NCBI GenBank assembly: GCA_959602045.1
Contig: CAUGRT010000018.1
Span: 1-52,354 of the forward strand
DNA from: an uncultured Clostridia bacterium
GTDB lineage: Bacteria; Bacillota; Clostridia; UBA1381
DNA: 52,354 bases
Reading direction: 5' to 3'
Shown here: piece by piece, positions 1 to 8,960 of the stretch
Layout: the number at the start of each line of letters is the position of its first letter
Numbering within the stretch: the stretch's first letter is position 1
Made by a program: the position numbers and the translations under genes
Notes under the pieces: generated by a model
Database searches by the model: none
The model's input: the letters and a program-made list of their open reading frames with translations, nothing else
What the model was told of the DNA's origin: nothing

Positions 1-573
1 TATTTTATTATATCATATTTTGCATAATTGTGTCTACTTTTTTAGTATAGCACCATTTTTTGCTACGCTTAAGAAAGAAAAATTATATCAAATTCCGACA
101 TATCGCATGAAAAAAGAAGAAGTTAAAACAATTGTATTCAGGTATATTTTCATATACTATAACAGAATAAGGCTGTATACCGGCAATCCGGGATGCTTGC
201 CACCGAGTGAATACCGTATAAGGAACTGTGAAAAGACCGCGGCATAAACTTTCTTCAACCGACGGCATAGATTATATTCAGAAACAAAAATCTGTCAAGG
301 TTAATACAGAGCGCCTTGGCGACCTTGACAGATTTCCGTTTCCGAATGGATTGTTAGTTATGCCGGTTGAAGAATTAAAGTAGTTTCAGAAATTTGGTGT
401 AAATTTCGACTGCACTTTTATTGACATTTCCATATTGGAGTGCAAGTGATTGGCAACGGTGAATTTACGATTTGACCCCTGCACACAATTTGGCAAATTT
501 ATTATGTTGTAATAATGGACTTGCTGCTGTTCATATTACTGTATTAGCTATTGGAAAAGGGGGGATAACCAAT
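1..573. other. Interior of mobile element, no convincing gene
   Basis: This stretch precedes the recombinase and has no reading frame with a good ribosome site or a recognisable protein. It contains a perfect inverted repeat (see 281-342) and is AT-rich. It is most simply the non-coding right part of the element that carries the serine recombinase; the left end of that element is outside the window. Confidence 0.4.
281..342. repeat. Inverted repeat / hairpin upstream of recombinase
   Basis: Positions 288-301 (AAATCTGTCAAGGT) are the exact reverse complement of 322-335, with a 20-nt loop, and the flanks GAAAC (281-285) and GTTTC (338-342) extend the pairing. It could be a transcription terminator, a structured leader, or a recombinase-binding palindrome inside the element. 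The sequence shows the palindrome; its role is not determined. Confidence 0.6.
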
Positions 574-711
574 ATGAACGAAAACAAGACCGACAAAACG
601 ATATGTAAAAGTATTTTCAAAAGCGGCGAAAACACTACATCTATTCAATTCACAAAAAAGTGGATTGAGCTGATAAATAGATTGGAAAAAAGCAAATCCG
701 CCAAATTTTAA
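574..711 (+). CDS. Small element-encoded protein, TnpW-like?
   Basis: A 45-residue protein beginning MNENKTDKTI and ending KSKSAKF. The start is chosen because of the strong purine-rich ribosome site (AAAAGGGGGG) about 9 nt upstream. It lies 66 nt before the recombinase, in the same direction. Clostridial transposons and integrative elements often carry a 45-65 residue protein (called TnpW in some annotations) directly upstream of the large serine recombinase, with a similar layout: polar start, a short strand-like stretch, then a charged amphipathic helix. I do not recognise the sequence with certainty, so the family assignment is an inference from size and position. Confidence 0.45.
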   Translation: MNENKTDKTICKSIFKSGENTTSIQFTKKWIELINRLEKSKSAKF

Positions 712-777
712 CGACAGATAGTGACAAACCAATATATTCAGAGAGTTGTTTTGTTCTCTCTCAAAGGAGATAGAATA

Positions 778-2331
778 ATGAGAGTTGCCTTATATTGCCG
801 CTTATCCGAAGAAGATAGGAATAAACAATTTGAATCAGATGACAGTAACAGCATACAGAACCAGAAAGCAATGTTGTTACAGTATGCTATGGAACAGGGG
901 TGGGAAGTTTACAACATTTACAGCGATGACGATTATGCAGGTGCAGATAGGAAACGACCTGAATTTAACCGTTTGCTTGCCGACGCTGAAAATAAAAAGT
1001 TTGATGTCATACTCTGCAAAACCCAATCACGATTTACCCGTGAGCTTGAATTGGTGGAAAAGTATATACACGGTTTATTCCCGTTATGGGGTATTCGCTT
1101 TGTAAGTATTGTTGATAATGCCGATACAGCCAACAAAGGCAATAAAAAGTCAAGACAGATAAACGGACTTGTGAATGAGTGGTATCTGGAGGATATGTCA
1201 GATAACATTAAAAGCGTTTTGACAAACAGACGGCAAAACGGTTTTCATATCGGTGCGTTTGCGCTCTACGGATATAAGAAAGACCCAGACCAAAAGGGAC
1301 ACTTGATTATTGACGAAGAAGCCGCCGCTGTTGTCAGAGAAGTTTTTACTCTTTTTTCGCAGGGCTACGGAAAAACTGCCATTGCCAGAATGCTTAATGA
1401 CAGGGGCATACCCAACCCGACAGAATACAAAAGATTGCACGGACTGCGATACAAGCAGCCAAAAACAAAAAACAGTACATTGTGGAAATATTTTGCTATA
1501 TCCGATATGTTGATAAACGAAATTTATATTGGAAATATGGTACAAGGAAAATACGGCAGTGTGTCGTATAAAACAAAGCAGAATAAACCACGCCCCAAAA
1601 GTGAATGGTATATTGTTGAGGGAACTCACGAGCCTATCATTGACCGTGAACTATGGGACAGAGTGCAAAAAATGATTGACGAGCGTGCCAAACCTTTTAT
1701 TGTCGGTAACATTGGACTGTTTGCCAAAAAGGCTCGCTGCGCTAACTGCGGTTATATTATGCGGTCATCCAAAAGTCACGGACAACACTTTTTGCAATGT
1801 GCAAATAAGCACGTCGCAAAAGACGCTTGTATCGGAGCGTTTATCTCGGTAGATCGATTAGAAAAAATGGTTATTGATGAAATTAACCGTTTGTCAGCCG
1901 AATATCTTGACAAAGATGAATTAGAGCAAAATATAGAATTTTGCAATAATCTGCAAGACCGGAAAAAACGGCTGGTTTCGGAAATTGCCGCCTACAATAA
2001 AAAAATTGCAGAATACGCAAAAGGTATTCGTGATATTTATATGGACAAGGTAAAAGGCTTAATTTCGGAAAGTGATTTCATTGATTTATCAAAAGACTTT
2101 TCAGCTGAGAAAGACAGATTAGAGCGTGTGGTCGCAGACGGTGAAAGACAGTTATCCGAACTCGACAAAAAAATTGAAATCGGCGACAACCGTTGTGAAC
2201 TTATCGAGAAGTATACAAATTTGGAACATCTTAATCGGGAAATCGTTGAAACGCTTATTGATTATATTTTAGTCGGCAGGCGTATTCCCGGCACAAGGAA
2301 TGTTCCGATTGAAATTCATTGGAATTTTTAA
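778..2331 (+). CDS. Large serine recombinase (site-specific integrase)
   Basis: A 517-residue recombinase that integrates and excises the element by serine-mediated strand exchange at short att sites. The N-terminal resolvase domain starts RVALYCRLSEE, with the catalytic serine at residue 10 and conserved Arg8, followed by the SIQNQK segment and the EDMSDNIK helix. The central Recombinase domain (about residues 160-290) contains GAFALYGYKK and the IYIGNMVQGKYG segment. A zinc ribbon (CANCG, then two later cysteines) follows near residue 320, then a coiled coil rich in Lys/Glu and a short C-terminal tail. The ATG at 778 is chosen because AAAGGAG sits 8 nt upstream. The gene ends about 18 bp before a truncated cotJC-like gene, the usual position of an integrase at an element end. 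Confidence 0.93.
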   Translation: MRVALYCRLSEEDRNKQFESDDSNSIQNQKAMLLQYAMEQGWEVYNIYSDDDYAGADRKRPEFNRLLADAENKKFDVILCKTQSRFTRELELVEKYIHGLFPLWGIRFVSIVDNADTANKGNKKSRQINGLVNEWYLEDMSDNIKSVLTNRRQNGFHIGAFALYGYKKDPDQKGHLIIDEEAAAVVREVFTLFSQGYGKTAIARMLNDRGIPNPTEYKRLHGLRYKQPKTKNSTLWKYFAISDMLINEIYIGNMVQGKYGSVSYKTKQNKPRPKSEWYIVEGTHEPIIDRELWDRVQKMIDERAKPFIVGNIGLFAKKARCANCGYIMRSSKSHGQHFLQCANKHVAKDACIGAFISVDRLEKMVIDEINRLSAEYLDKDELEQNIEFCNNLQDRKKRLVSEIAAYNKKIAEYAKGIRDIYMDKVKGLISESDFIDLSKDFSAEKDRLERVVADGERQLSELDKKIEIGDNRCELIEKYTNLEHLNREIVETLIDYILVGRRIPGTRNVPIEIHWNF

Positions 2332-2352
2332 CTTGTTGTTCTTACATCATTG
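2332..2352. other. Probable right attachment junction (attR)
   Basis: Homology to a CotJC-type protein starts at the Ile-Ala-Ala-Glu codons beginning at 2349; immediately upstream the reading frame gives unrelated residues (LTCCSYI) and then the recombinase stop codon at 2329-2331. The crossover must therefore lie in about 2332-2352. The partner site is outside the window, so the exact core bases cannot be read. Confidence 0.55.
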
Positions 2353-2573
2353 CAGCAGAGCAGAAGGCAAGAGCAGTCTATGATAATATTCTGCGTTTGT
2401 CTGATGATCCGGATGTGAATGACGTGATAAAATTCCTGCGGCAAAGAGAAATTACACATTTTCAGCGATTCGGTGAAGCATTAAACAAACTCCAGGAAAG
2501 AGTTTCCGGCAAGAATGTAAAATGCCCGGGAGTGAAAGGACGGTTTGTTTCTACGAAAAAGCAGACAGATTAA
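2349..2573 (+). pseudogene. cotJC: 3' fragment of cotJC-like manganese-catalase-type spore coat gene
   Basis: This frame encodes IAAEQKARAVYDNIL, then SDDPDVNDVIKFLRQ, then REITHFQRFGEALNKLQE, which matches the C-terminal third of the CotJC/manganese catalase family (ferritin-like helices 3 and 4; the family pattern is AAEEKARATY...DDPD...FLRxREixHxQRF). The Glu and His ligand positions of the last helices are present. No start codon or N-terminal two thirds precede it; instead the recombinase gene abuts. CotJC is an inner spore-coat protein in Bacillus and clostridia. The gene is probably interrupted by the element rather than simply decayed, because the fragment is open to its stop and well conserved. 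Confidence 0.8.
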
Positions 2574-2660
2574 ATTGCTTATCCATATTCCGTAAGAGGG
2601 GATTGTATGCAAAAGAACGGTAAAAAAAGTTTATTCGAAGTCGCTTTTGGTGATGGTCTG

Positions 2661-2688
2661 AGGGTTCAATGTCTAAGCATTGAACCCT
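2661..2688 (+). terminator. Hairpin downstream of cotJC fragment
   Basis: An 11-bp perfect stem (AGGGTTCAATG / CATTGAACCCT) with the loop TCTAAG, 88 nt after the cotJC stop. The following sequence is A/T-rich but has no clean T-run, so it could be a weak terminator or a stable 3' end structure. Confidence 0.45.
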
Positions 2689-2768
2689 ATATTTATATCC
2701 TTAGATGATTGAGTATACATGATTTTTTCTTTTGACAGCATGATTTTGAGAGAATTTTTAAATTTATG

Positions 2769-2797
2769 TTGCAAAAATGCGCGGAATATGCTACAAT
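2769..2797 (+). promoter_or_regulatory. Promoter of DUF624 gene / mnmG
   Basis: TTGCAA (2769-2774), a 17-bp spacer, then TACAAT (2792-2797), a near-consensus vegetative promoter about 118 bp before the first gene of the pair. Confidence 0.65.
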
Positions 2798-2914
2798 AAT
2801 ACTAAAACACTTATTTGGTTATGTAGGCGGTTTGGGGACAAAGCGGAATAAAAACGCAAAGCCATATCGTTATCGGGAATCGCCTATAATTTATTTAATC
2901 AAGGAGATAGAAAT

Positions 2915-3829
2915 ATGGGATTATTTGGTTTTAACTATGCAAAACCGGGACCGGGTGTTGATCCGGATGCACCGGAAAAGAAAGGCTTCTTTCGTTTTTG
3001 GGAGATTATTTTTGAAAAGTTTTCAAAACTGCTCGGAGCAAACGCACTGCATGCGGCGCTGAGTATTCCCTGTTTGCTGATTTTGTATCTGATTGCACCG
3101 GTCAGCACAGAATGGGTTCAGAATTTCGTGGCAGGTGTAGCGGAAAACGCAGGCGATGTTGACGCGATGGCGCAGAATCTGATGCTGACATTTCGCGCGG
3201 TTTTTGCAGTGGGGATTTTTATGCTCTGGGGAAGCGGTCCTTCCTCTGCGATGTATGCCTATATTACCCGATGCTTTACGCGCAGAGATCCGGTATGGGT
3301 GATTTCGGACGGTTTTGATAAGTTTAAGGAAAATTTCAAGCAAGCGATTGTCGTGGCCATTATTGATGTTGTAGTGATTGTCTTAGGCTACAATGCAATC
3401 TGGTTCTATTACAGTACATATAAAAGTCAAGGCAACATGATTTGGATGTTCTTATGCTCGCTGATGGTGATGATGTCTGTTGTCTACACTTGGATGCATT
3501 TCTATATTTATCAGCTGATGGTGACTTTCAAATGTACTTTAAAACAACTCTATAAGAATGCGGCGCTGTTTGCGATTGCGATGCTTCCGATCAATTTATT
3601 CCTAACAATTTTAAATGCTGTCATTATCATAGGATTGTTTACGGTACTGAATCCGATGTTTGCGATATTGTTGGATTTGATTGTTTTGGCAGTTTTCCTG
3701 CGGTTCCCGATTGAGTTTACCGCATCGAGAAAAATCAATAAGCTGTTACTTCAAAATCGAGAGAAAACAATGCCGGAAAAGAAATATATCCATGAGGATG
3801 GACGTGTAACTGAGGAGGAAAATCAATAA
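2915..3829 (+). CDS. DUF624 (YesL-like) membrane protein
   Basis: A 304-residue integral membrane protein with about five hydrophobic segments (around residues 50-70, 95-115, 145-165, 175-200, 215-260). The start MGLFGFNYAKPGPGV, a conserved Gly/Pro-rich cytoplasmic entry followed by a first long amphipathic helix and a transmembrane segment, is typical of the YesL/DUF624 family in Firmicutes. These proteins are often next to sugar ABC transporters, but here the gene precedes mnmG; their biochemical role is not known. AAGGAG lies 8 nt before the ATG. The stop overlaps the mnmG start by one base (TAATG), so the two genes are probably translated in a coupled fashion. Confidence 0.75.
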   Translation: MGLFGFNYAKPGPGVDPDAPEKKGFFRFWEIIFEKFSKLLGANALHAALSIPCLLILYLIAPVSTEWVQNFVAGVAENAGDVDAMAQNLMLTFRAVFAVGIFMLWGSGPSSAMYAYITRCFTRRDPVWVISDGFDKFKENFKQAIVVAIIDVVVIVLGYNAIWFYYSTYKSQGNMIWMFLCSLMVMMSVVYTWMHFYIYQLMVTFKCTLKQLYKNAALFAIAMLPINLFLTILNAVIIIGLFTVLNPMFAILLDLIVLAVFLRFPIEFTASRKINKLLLQNREKTMPEKKYIHEDGRVTEEENQ

Positions 3830-5691
3830 TGCTGCTGGATGAATATGATGTAGCGGTCATCGGAGGAGGACATGCAGGCTGTGAGGCGGCTTTGGCGGCG
3901 GCACGGCTGGGGATGCGAACGGTTCTCTTTTCGATTAGTCTGGACGCAATCGGAAATCTGCCTTGCAATCCGAGTATCGGAGGAACGGCAAAAGGGCATT
4001 TGGTACGTGAACTGGATGCCCTGGGCGGAGAAATGGGCAAGGCGGCGGATGCGTCGTTTATTCAATCCAAAATGCTGAACCGCGGTAAAGGCCCCGCGGT
4101 TCATTCATTAAGAGCGCAGATTGATCGGACAAAATACCATACCGAAATGAAAAAGCGTCTGGAGAATCAAGAAAATCTCTTTATTAAGCAAGCGGAGATT
4201 ACAGAAATCACGATGTCGGGACAGGCGGTAAGCGGCGTTGTTACGGCAACGGGCGCAGAATATAAAACAAAAGCGGTTATCATTGCAACCGGCACTTATT
4301 TAAAGGGAAAGATTCTGATCGGCAGCTATTCCAAGGAAAGCGGGCCGGATGGGATGTTCCCGGCAAACAGCCTTTCGGATTGCTTGCGGAAGATGGGGAT
4401 TGAGCTTAAGCGCTTTAAGACCGGAACGCCGGCGCGGATTCATGCGGGTTCACTCGATTACAGCAAAATGGAGGAGGAACACGGCGATGATAAGATTGTT
4501 CCGTTTTCCTTTGAAACCGAAACTCCCGGAAAGAATCAGGTACCGTGTTATTTGGTGTATACCAATGAGCAAACTCATCAGATTATTATGGATAATCTGA
4601 AAAAAAGTGCGATGTACGGCGGCTATGTGGAGGGAATCGGCCCTCGGTATTGTCCGTCCGTTGAGGATAAGGTTGTGCGTTTCCATGATAAACCGCGGCA
4701 TCAGCTTTTTATTGAGCCGATGGGCTTGGATACGAAAGAGATGTATGCGCAGGGATTTTCAACCAGTATGCCGGAGGAGGTGCAGCTTCAAATGTACCGT
4801 TCGGTCAAGGGGTTGGAGCATGTTGAGATTATGCGCAGCGCCTATGCGATTGAATATGATTGCTGCGATCCCACGCAGTTGTATGCGACGTTGGAGTTTA
4901 AAAAGATCAGCGGTCTTTACGGTGCCGGGCAGTTTAACGGAACATCCGGTTATGAGGAGGCGGCGGCTCAGGGATTGATTGCCGGAATTAATGCGGCGCT
5001 GAAGCTTAAAAACGAAGAACCGTTGATTATCAGCCGTTCGGACGGTTATATCGGAACGCTGATTGATGACTTGATTACCAAAGGCACGAATGAGCCATAC
5101 CGAATGATGACCTCGCGTTCGGAATACCGTCTGCTGCTGCGGCAAGACAATGCGGACGAGCGTTTGACTCCAATGGGGTATCGCGTGGGCTTGATCAGTG
5201 AAGAACGGTATCAAAAATTTCTTCATAAGCAGGAGCAGATTCAAGCGGAAATCAAACGTCTGGAAAAGACTGTTGTTCCGCCTAAGACGGCAAACCCGAT
5301 TTTGGAGCAGTATGGCTCAACCCCGATTCAGACGGGAATTAAGCTGGCTGAATTAATACGGCGTCCGGAATTGAATTATGAAAAAACCGCACCGATGGAT
5401 CCGGAGCGTCCGGAGTTGCCGGAGGCGGTTTGGGAGCAGGCAGAAATCAAGCTGAAATATGCCGGCTATATCAAGCGTCAGCTGGCAGAAGTGGCACAGT
5501 TTAAGAAGATGGAGTCCAGGCTTTTACCGGAGGATGTGGACTATTCCGAGATTTACGGTTTGCGGATTGAAGCGCGGCAAAAGCTGAATAAAATCAGACC
5601 GAAATCGTTGGGGCAAGCATCCAGAATCAGCGGTGTTTCTCCATCGGATATTTCAGTGCTGATTATATGGCTGGAAAGTCAAAAGTTATGA
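3829..5691 (+). CDS. mnmG: tRNA uridine-34 carboxymethylaminomethyl synthase subunit MnmG
   Basis: A 620-residue FAD enzyme, full family length. With MnmE it adds the carboxymethylaminomethyl group to C5 of wobble U34 in several tRNAs, using methylene-THF and GTP hydrolysis. The dinucleotide fold GGGHAGCEA is at residues 12-20, the signature PCNPSIGGTAKGH near residue 46, and the second conserved cysteine is in GPRYCPSVEDK. The C-terminal helical domain, from about residue 540, which binds MnmE and tRNA, is complete. Its usual partner mnmE is not in the window. The start at 3829 overlaps the stop of the membrane protein gene; a GAGGAGG site lies within the end of that gene. Confidence 0.97.
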   Translation: MLLDEYDVAVIGGGHAGCEAALAAARLGMRTVLFSISLDAIGNLPCNPSIGGTAKGHLVRELDALGGEMGKAADASFIQSKMLNRGKGPAVHSLRAQIDRTKYHTEMKKRLENQENLFIKQAEITEITMSGQAVSGVVTATGAEYKTKAVIIATGTYLKGKILIGSYSKESGPDGMFPANSLSDCLRKMGIELKRFKTGTPARIHAGSLDYSKMEEEHGDDKIVPFSFETETPGKNQVPCYLVYTNEQTHQIIMDNLKKSAMYGGYVEGIGPRYCPSVEDKVVRFHDKPRHQLFIEPMGLDTKEMYAQGFSTSMPEEVQLQMYRSVKGLEHVEIMRSAYAIEYDCCDPTQLYATLEFKKISGLYGAGQFNGTSGYEEAAAQGLIAGINAALKLKNEEPLIISRSDGYIGTLIDDLITKGTNEPYRMMTSRSEYRLLLRQDNADERLTPMGYRVGLISEERYQKFLHKQEQIQAEIKRLEKTVVPPKTANPILEQYGSTPIQTGIKLAELIRRPELNYEKTAPMDPERPELPEAVWEQAEIKLKYAGYIKRQLAEVAQFKKMESRLLPEDVDYSEIYGLRIEARQKLNKIRPKSLGQASRISGVSPSDISVLIIWLESQKL

Positions 5692-5703
5692 GAATGTCTG
5701 TGT

Positions 5704-5796
5704 GAAAATTCATCTGTTTTTCGTTCAATTACGGCTCAGACATCCGTTACGCTGCACGGAACTCGCCTTCATAGATCGAAAAACAGATGAATTTTC
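5704..5796 (-). repeat. Covarying-arm hairpin repeat, copy A
   Basis: A 20-bp perfect outer stem (5704-5723 with 5777-5796, arm GAAAATTCATCTGTTTTTCG) encloses a core that, read on the minus strand, is GGCGAGTTCCGTGCAGCG then TAACGGATGTCTGAGCCG. The inner pairing is TCCG/CGGA plus GGC/GCC. It starts 13 nt after the mnmG stop and ends 43 nt before rnhA. In the direction of those genes the right arm is followed by CTTTT, so this copy might also terminate transcription. Confidence 0.9.
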
Positions 5797-5839
5797 TTTT
5801 GAGAAGGCGGATTTTATCATTCAATAAAAGGAGATTACT

Positions 5840-6442
5840 ATGAAATACTATGCGGTAAGGCAAGGGCGGCAGGTCGGCATTTTCACCGATTGGAACGAAT
5901 GTAAGCGGCTTGTTACCGGTTATAAGGGCGCGGAATATAAGGGCTTTACCAGCCGTGATGATGCGGTTGCCTTTTTGGAGGGGGCAGTTCCTCCATCCAA
6001 CGAGCCTGTCGAACCGTCAGCGGATACGGTGGTCGCTTATGTGGACGGGAGCTATAACGTTAAAACTAAGGCATTTGCCTGCGGTGTTGTACTGCTGCTT
6101 GATGGCGGCGAGGAAAAAAGGATGAATGAGCGTTTCGAGGATGCGGAGCTTGCGACAATGCGTAATGTTGCCGGGGAAATCAAAGGTTCTATGATGGCGA
6201 TTCAATATTGTCTGGAGCATGGGGTTTCGAAGCTGCATTTGTTCTACGATTATGAGGGAATCGAAAAGTGGTGTACCGGTGCATGGAAAACCAATAAAAC
6301 CGGGACAATTGCCTATAAGCAATTCTATGATATGGCAAAGACGCAGGTGGATATTGTCTTTCATAAGGTCAAGGGTCACAGCGGCGATCAATATAATGAT
6401 TTGGCGGATCGTCTGGCAAAGGATGCTGCCGGAATTGAATAA
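5840..6442 (+). CDS. rnhA: Ribonuclease H with N-terminal viroplasmin domain
   Basis: A 200-residue enzyme that cleaves RNA in RNA-DNA hybrids. Residues 1-48 form the small viroplasmin/caulimovirus-type RNA-binding domain (YYAVRQGRQVGIFTDW ... YKGFTSRDDAVAFLEG), typical of eukaryotic RNase H1 and many Firmicutes RNases HI. The catalytic RNase H fold follows after a Pro-rich linker: the four acidic ligands are seen in YVDGSY, AGEIKGSM, FYDYEG and NDLADRLAK. AAAAGGAG precedes the ATG. It lies between repeat copy A and a strong terminator, so it may be transcribed alone or by readthrough from mnmG. Confidence 0.93.
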   Translation: MKYYAVRQGRQVGIFTDWNECKRLVTGYKGAEYKGFTSRDDAVAFLEGAVPPSNEPVEPSADTVVAYVDGSYNVKTKAFACGVVLLLDGGEEKRMNERFEDAELATMRNVAGEIKGSMMAIQYCLEHGVSKLHLFYDYEGIEKWCTGAWKTNKTGTIAYKQFYDMAKTQVDIVFHKVKGHSGDQYNDLADRLAKDAAGIE

Positions 6443-6451
6443 AAACGATGA

Positions 6452-6488
6452 AAAAAATGCCCCGGCTTGCATGCTGGGGCATTTTTTA
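6452..6488. terminator. Bidirectional terminator rnhA / membrane protein
   Basis: Stem AAAAATGCCCCGG / CTGGGGCATTTTT with a short loop and T-runs on both strands, placed between two convergent genes. It overlaps the last three bases of the minus-strand gene. Confidence 0.9.
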
Positions 6489-7676
6489 TTTGAAATATAA
6501 AAGAATCCAGTAAATATTCAGCGCTGTTCCCATAAAGAGCGGCAGTACATTCAGCAGCGCACCTTTTTTATATTTCGCGGCGATAAAGCATAGGGCGGCG
6601 AAAATAACAGGGAGCGTATCGTTCACATAACGGTTTCCGTAATGCGAGCCACCCATGGTTTTGTGTGCGGTAATTGCAATTAAATGAATCCAGAATAATG
6701 CCATTATGACGCTCAGCTTGATTCTATCCTCAGCATGACCGCGTAGCATCCCGATCAGCCAGTAGACGAAAAATGAGATGAGGATCGGACTGGCGAGGAA
6801 CATACAAAATCCATCGGCATTTTGAAATTCGATTCGTCCGTTTTCGAAAAGCGGCAGCCGAAACAAATGACTGAAATTGGTTTTTATATATTCAAGGTTA
6901 AATTGTCCGGTTTGGACGCGCATAAATTCCGGCAAATAATTATGTCCAAATTCCGTAATACTGCCAAAACGCAGAAAATTCAAAAGCATATACGAAGCCG
7001 CAATGCAGCAAGCCGGAATCACCGCCGTAATATGGCTGTGAAGCATTTCGCGCAGCGGTTGCTGTTTGTATGCGTCATACAGCAGATACAGGATTACAAT
7101 AATATAAAGAATTTGAAACGGCCGGCAGCCAACAGCACACGCCCATAGCGTAAAAGCTGCGCCTGCTTTGCCGCGTGCAGCGTAAAACAGAGCCGCCATC
7201 GTCAGCGTAAAGGCTAAGTTTTGAGCAATAAACCATACCCATGCATTGACGGAGGTGAAAAGCCAGTTGGAGCCGATTGTAACTAACAGCGCAAACAGCA
7301 GCGCTGCTTTTTTATCGGAAATCCAATGAGCCGCCAAACGATAGGCGTAAACCGCTCCGAAAATTGCCGATACAAAAGCAATCGTACCATCACACGAGTT
7401 CCAGCCAAGTGCAACAAACGGGAGCATCAAATAAGATGGGAACGGTGGAAAGCTCACAAAATATTTTCCGTGATAAATCGCAAGTTCCAGATACGGATAG
7501 TCCTGTCCCAAATCTAACCGCCCCTGCAACCATGACTGTGCTTGCAGAATGTAAGAATTATAAGGCTGTGCGGTGAAAAAAGGCTGATGGGTGACGATTT
7601 GCAATATCAGCAGAAGCATTGCAGCTATGACTCCGGCTAAAACGCAAAAGAAAAAGTTATTTCGTGTTGCTTTCAA
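6486..7676 (-). CDS. Polytopic membrane protein, GT-C glycosyltransferase-like
   Basis: A protein of about 396 residues with nine or more hydrophobic helices. After the first helix comes a periplasm-facing loop (QPYNSYILQAQSWLQGRLDL ... GKYFVSFPPFPS) of the kind that carries the active site in GT-C fold, polyprenyl-phosphate-sugar-dependent transferases, and a second polar loop (GGSHYGNRYVNDTLP) near the end. No acidic DD/ED pair of classical PMT enzymes is obvious, so the activity is uncertain. The TTG at 7676 is chosen because AAAGGGGG lies 10 nt upstream; an in-frame ATG at 7727 would add 17 residues but has no comparable site. It stands alone between convergent rnhA and ychF. Confidence 0.6.
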   Translation of the reverse strand: MKATRNNFFFCVLAGVIAAMLLLILQIVTHQPFFTAQPYNSYILQAQSWLQGRLDLGQDYPYLELAIYHGKYFVSFPPFPSYLMLPFVALGWNSCDGTIAFVSAIFGAVYAYRLAAHWISDKKAALLFALLVTIGSNWLFTSVNAWVWFIAQNLAFTLTMAALFYAARGKAGAAFTLWACAVGCRPFQILYIIVILYLLYDAYKQQPLREMLHSHITAVIPACCIAASYMLLNFLRFGSITEFGHNYLPEFMRVQTGQFNLEYIKTNFSHLFRLPLFENGRIEFQNADGFCMFLASPILISFFVYWLIGMLRGHAEDRIKLSVIMALFWIHLIAITAHKTMGGSHYGNRYVNDTLPVIFAALCFIAAKYKKGALLNVLPLFMGTALNIYWILLYFK

Positions 7677-7746
7677 CGTTGATAATCCCCCTTTATTCAG
7701 AAAAAATAACGGTGAAATTGCGACCATTCCACCGTTTTATGAGTTT

Positions 7747-8841
7747 TTATACGTTAAAGCGGAACAGAACAATGTCTCCGTCTTTCATAACATAGTCTTT
7801 TCCCTCACTGCGTACCAGACCTTTTTCCTTTGCAGCCGTCATGGAGCCGCAAGCCATCAGGTCGTCATAATGTACAACCTCGGCACGGATAAAGCCCCGT
7901 TCAAAGTCGGTATGGATTTTTCCGGCGGCCTGCGGTGCTTTGGTGCCGTTGGTAATTGTCCATGCACGAACCTCCGGTTCGCCGGCAGTTAAGTAACTGA
8001 TTAATCCCAATAGGGTATAGCTTGCCTTAATCAGCCGATCAAGACCCGATTCGCTCATGTTCAGCTCCTCCAGGAACATCGCGCGTTCTTCGCCGTCCAA
8101 CTGGGCGATTTCTTCCTCGATTTTTGCCGAAACCGGCATTACCTGCGAATGTTCCGCAGCGGCAAATTCCTTGACGCGGTTGACAAATGCGTTTTGCTCG
8201 ATTCCTTTTGCAAAATCGTCCTCCGCAACATTGGCAGCGTAAATAACCGGCTTCATGGAAATCAGGAAAATATCTTTCATGATTGCCATCTCGTCCTCCG
8301 TATACTCTAAAGTACGGGCAGGCTTGCCTTCTTCCATATGCGCTTTTACGCACTCCAATAAAGCCAATTCCACAGCTAACGATTTATCGCCCTTCATGGC
8401 TTTCTTTGTACGGTCAATCCGGCGTTCGATCATCTCCAGATCGGAAAAAATCAATTCAAGATTAATGGTTTCAATATCGCGGATCGGGTCAATCGAGCCG
8501 TCCACATGCGTAATGTTCGTATCCTCAAAACAGCGTACAACATGAACGATTGCGTCTACCTCGCGAATATGGGAAAGAAACTTGTTGCCGAGTCCCTCGC
8601 CTCTGGACGCGCCCTTTACCAAACCGGCAATGTCAACAAATTCAATGTATGCATGTGTAACTTTTTTCGGATGATACATTTCCGCCAGCTTGTCCAATCG
8701 CTCATCCGGGACATCAACGATTCCGACGTTGGGTTCGATGGTGCAGAACGGATAATTTGCGGATTCTGCTCCTGCCTGTGTAATTGCATTAAAAAGTGTG
8801 GATTTCCCGACGTTGGGCAATCCGACGATACCTAATTTCAT
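7747..8841 (-). CDS. ychF: YchF/OLA1-type ribosome-associated NTPase
   Basis: A 364-residue Obg-family P-loop ATPase/GTPase, the family's usual length. It shows the Walker A GLPNVGKST (residues 7-15), the switch region NYPFCTIEPNVGIV, the G3 DIAGLVKGASRGEGLGN, and a C-terminal TGS domain ending in GDIVLFRFNV. The G4 motif is the non-canonical type of YchF proteins (YAANVAEDD), which explains their preference for ATP. YchF binds ribosomes and affects translation initiation and the oxidative stress response. It has its own promoter at 8961-8989. Confidence 0.96.
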   Translation of the reverse strand: MKLGIVGLPNVGKSTLFNAITQAGAESANYPFCTIEPNVGIVDVPDERLDKLAEMYHPKKVTHAYIEFVDIAGLVKGASRGEGLGNKFLSHIREVDAIVHVVRCFEDTNITHVDGSIDPIRDIETINLELIFSDLEMIERRIDRTKKAMKGDKSLAVELALLECVKAHMEEGKPARTLEYTEDEMAIMKDIFLISMKPVIYAANVAEDDFAKGIEQNAFVNRVKEFAAAEHSQVMPVSAKIEEEIAQLDGEERAMFLEELNMSESGLDRLIKASYTLLGLISYLTAGEPEVRAWTITNGTKAPQAAGKIHTDFERGFIRAEVVHYDDLMACGSMTAAKEKGLVRSEGKDYVMKDGDIVLFRFNV

Positions 8842-8960
8842 TTTATCTTACATCTCCTTGATTTTACTGGTGTGCTCGCATTTATCATGTCGCGTTTAAT
8901 ATTGCTTCATTTGCTTGCCCGATTTCGGGTTTTTCTCGGACAAAATAATATAACTCATTT

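Noticed and set aside
20..247. 75-codon frame at the left edge of the window
   Set aside because: No ribosome site, no recognisable domain and AT-rich random-looking composition; it lies in non-coding element DNA.
2607..2708. 33-codon frame with AGAGGGG before its ATG, directly after the cotJC fragment
   Set aside because: The frame runs through the hairpin at 2661-2688, and the product (MQKNGKKSLFEVAFGDG...) has no family I recognise; the hairpin alone explains the sequence.
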